A stretch of DNA of 6,930 nt, taken from an uncultured Clostridia bacterium. GTDB lineage: Bacteria; Bacillota; Clostridia; TANB77; CAG-508. The DNA lies in NCBI GenBank assembly GCA_934167225.1, contig CAKPLD010000063.1:1-6930 (forward strand), read 5' to 3'. Within the stretch, counting starts at the first letter, position 1. Each line of letters starts with the position of its first letter. The notes under the pieces were generated by a model. The model did not search any database, was not told where the DNA came from, and worked only from the letters and a program-made list of their open reading frames with translations. Shown piece after piece: positions 6,543-6,930 of this stretch. The position numbers and the translations under genes are program-made.

Positions 6543-6571
6543 ATTATAGCACAAAATCAAAGATAATTCAA
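6543..6571 (-). promoter_or_regulatory. promoter of the AAA+/DUF4143 gene
   Basis: On the minus strand, -35 TTGAAT (6566-6571), a 17-nt spacer, and a perfect -10 TATAAT (6543-6548) preceded by TGC, an extended -10. The spacer is occupied almost exactly by the first copy of the 33-bp repeat (6549-6567). A protein bound to the repeat would cover the promoter. Repression, probably autogenous, is therefore the natural reading, but it is inference. Confidence 0.8.
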
Positions 6572-6666
6572 TGCGTATTTTGCACAAAATCAAAGATAAT
6601 ATTCATCTTATTTTGCACAAAATCAAAAATAATATTATCATTATTTTACACAAAATCAAAAATAAC
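6549..6666. repeat. four direct repeats, 33-bp period, upstream of the AAA+ gene
   Basis: Plus-strand core GCACAAAATCAAAGATAAT occurs at 6549-6567 and 6582-6600 (identical), 6615-6633 (one change) and 6648-6666 (three changes). Start-to-start distance is exactly 33 bp each time. The 6 bases before copies 2-4 are also conserved (TATTTT), making a conserved unit of 25 bp with 8 variable bases between. In front of copy 1 those 6 bases are ATTATA, the -10 hexamer of the ATPase promoter. In copies 2 and 3 the core includes an inverted repeat ATTTTG-CA-CAAAAT. Decay increases away from the promoter. The 33-bp period is about three helical turns, so all copies face the same side. It is best read as an iterated operator or protein-binding array. 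Confidence 0.88.
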
Positions 6667-6693
6667 GTACTTTTTCAACAAATTTTTCCCAAC

Positions 6694-6720
6694 AAAAAAA
6701 GAATAGCCTCAACTACTCTT
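6694..6720 (-). terminator. rho-independent terminator of secG
   Basis: On the minus strand a 9-bp stem (arms 6712-6720 and 6699-6707, including two G-U pairs) closes a UGAG loop and runs into seven T (6694-6700). It begins 12 nt after the secG stop. It separates the secG transcription unit from the repeat array and the ATPase gene. Confidence 0.8.
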
Positions 6721-6732
6721 TAATTCTCATTA

Positions 6733-6930
6733 TTAAATTGAATATATAGCTCCTAAAACAATGCAAAGTACTACAAGTATAATACCAAAAATCACTGTCC
6801 ACTTTTTTTGTTTTCCTTCTTTGGTATTTCCTTTATTTTTTTCAAAGAAGTTGTTTGCAGATGTTCCAGTTATTGTTGATGATAAACCTGCATCTTCTTT
6901 AGATTGTACCATTGCAAGGATTACTAAAGC
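6733..6930 (-). CDS. secG: preprotein translocase subunit SecG, C-terminal part
   Basis: The last 65 codons of SecG, a small subunit of the SecYEG channel that aids SecA-driven protein export. The start and first membrane helix lie beyond the right edge. Visible are ALVILAMVQSKEDAGLSSTITG, matching the SecG motif (V-x-L-Q-S-x-x-x-G-L-S) after the first helix; SANNFFEKNKG; a lysine-rich linker; and the second helix WTVIFGIILVVLCIVLGAIYSI, reaching the stop TAA at 6733-6735. It ends with its own terminator, so the following ATPase gene is a separate unit. In many Clostridia secG is followed by rnr and smpB. Here the array and ATPase lie in that place. Confidence 0.92.
   Translation of the reverse strand, partial: ALVILAMVQSKEDAGLSSTITGTSANNFFEKNKGNTKEGKQKKWTVIFGIILVVLCIVLGAIYSI

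Noticed and set aside
6549..6666. The repeat array as a CRISPR
   Set aside because: Only four copies, with 8-14 nt between them rather than about 30, decaying repeats, no cas genes, and direct overlap with a promoter.

Overview
The window is very AT-rich, and every gene I can support lies on the minus strand. Short intergenic gaps, GGAGG-type ribosome binding sites, a VanZ-family membrane protein and a clostridial style of GalE and SecG point to a low-GC Firmicute, probably a gut-type Clostridia member. I cannot place it further from sequence alone.

Reading in the direction of transcription (right to left), the window opens with the C-terminal 65 codons of SecG (Sec translocase) and a clear rho-independent terminator. 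A gene-free stretch of about 190 bp follows, holding four direct repeats with an exact 33-bp period. The last repeat sits precisely between the -35 and extended -10 of a strong promoter. That promoter drives an AAA+ ATPase/DUF4143 gene, which a single extra base splits into two frames. Next come a 90-residue two-helix membrane protein of unknown function with its own promoter, and then galE (UDP-hexose 4-epimerase) plus a VanZ-like membrane protein, also with their own promoter.

The left 3.1 kb is the start of a cell-surface polysaccharide operon: a short-form polyprenyl-phosphate sugar-1-phosphate transferase followed by two GT4-family glycosyltransferases spaced 5-6 nt apart. It has a strong promoter and probably continues beyond the left edge. 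The sugar transferase would load the first sugar phosphate onto the lipid carrier. The two GT4 enzymes would extend the repeat unit on the cytoplasmic face. GalE could supply UDP-galactose.

The most unusual part is the right end. An iterated, palindrome-containing 33-bp operator-like array is integrated into the promoter of an AAA+/DUF4143 gene, a widespread family of unclear function. That gene appears frameshifted. All four promoters I can model share a 17-nt spacer and a TGn extended -10.
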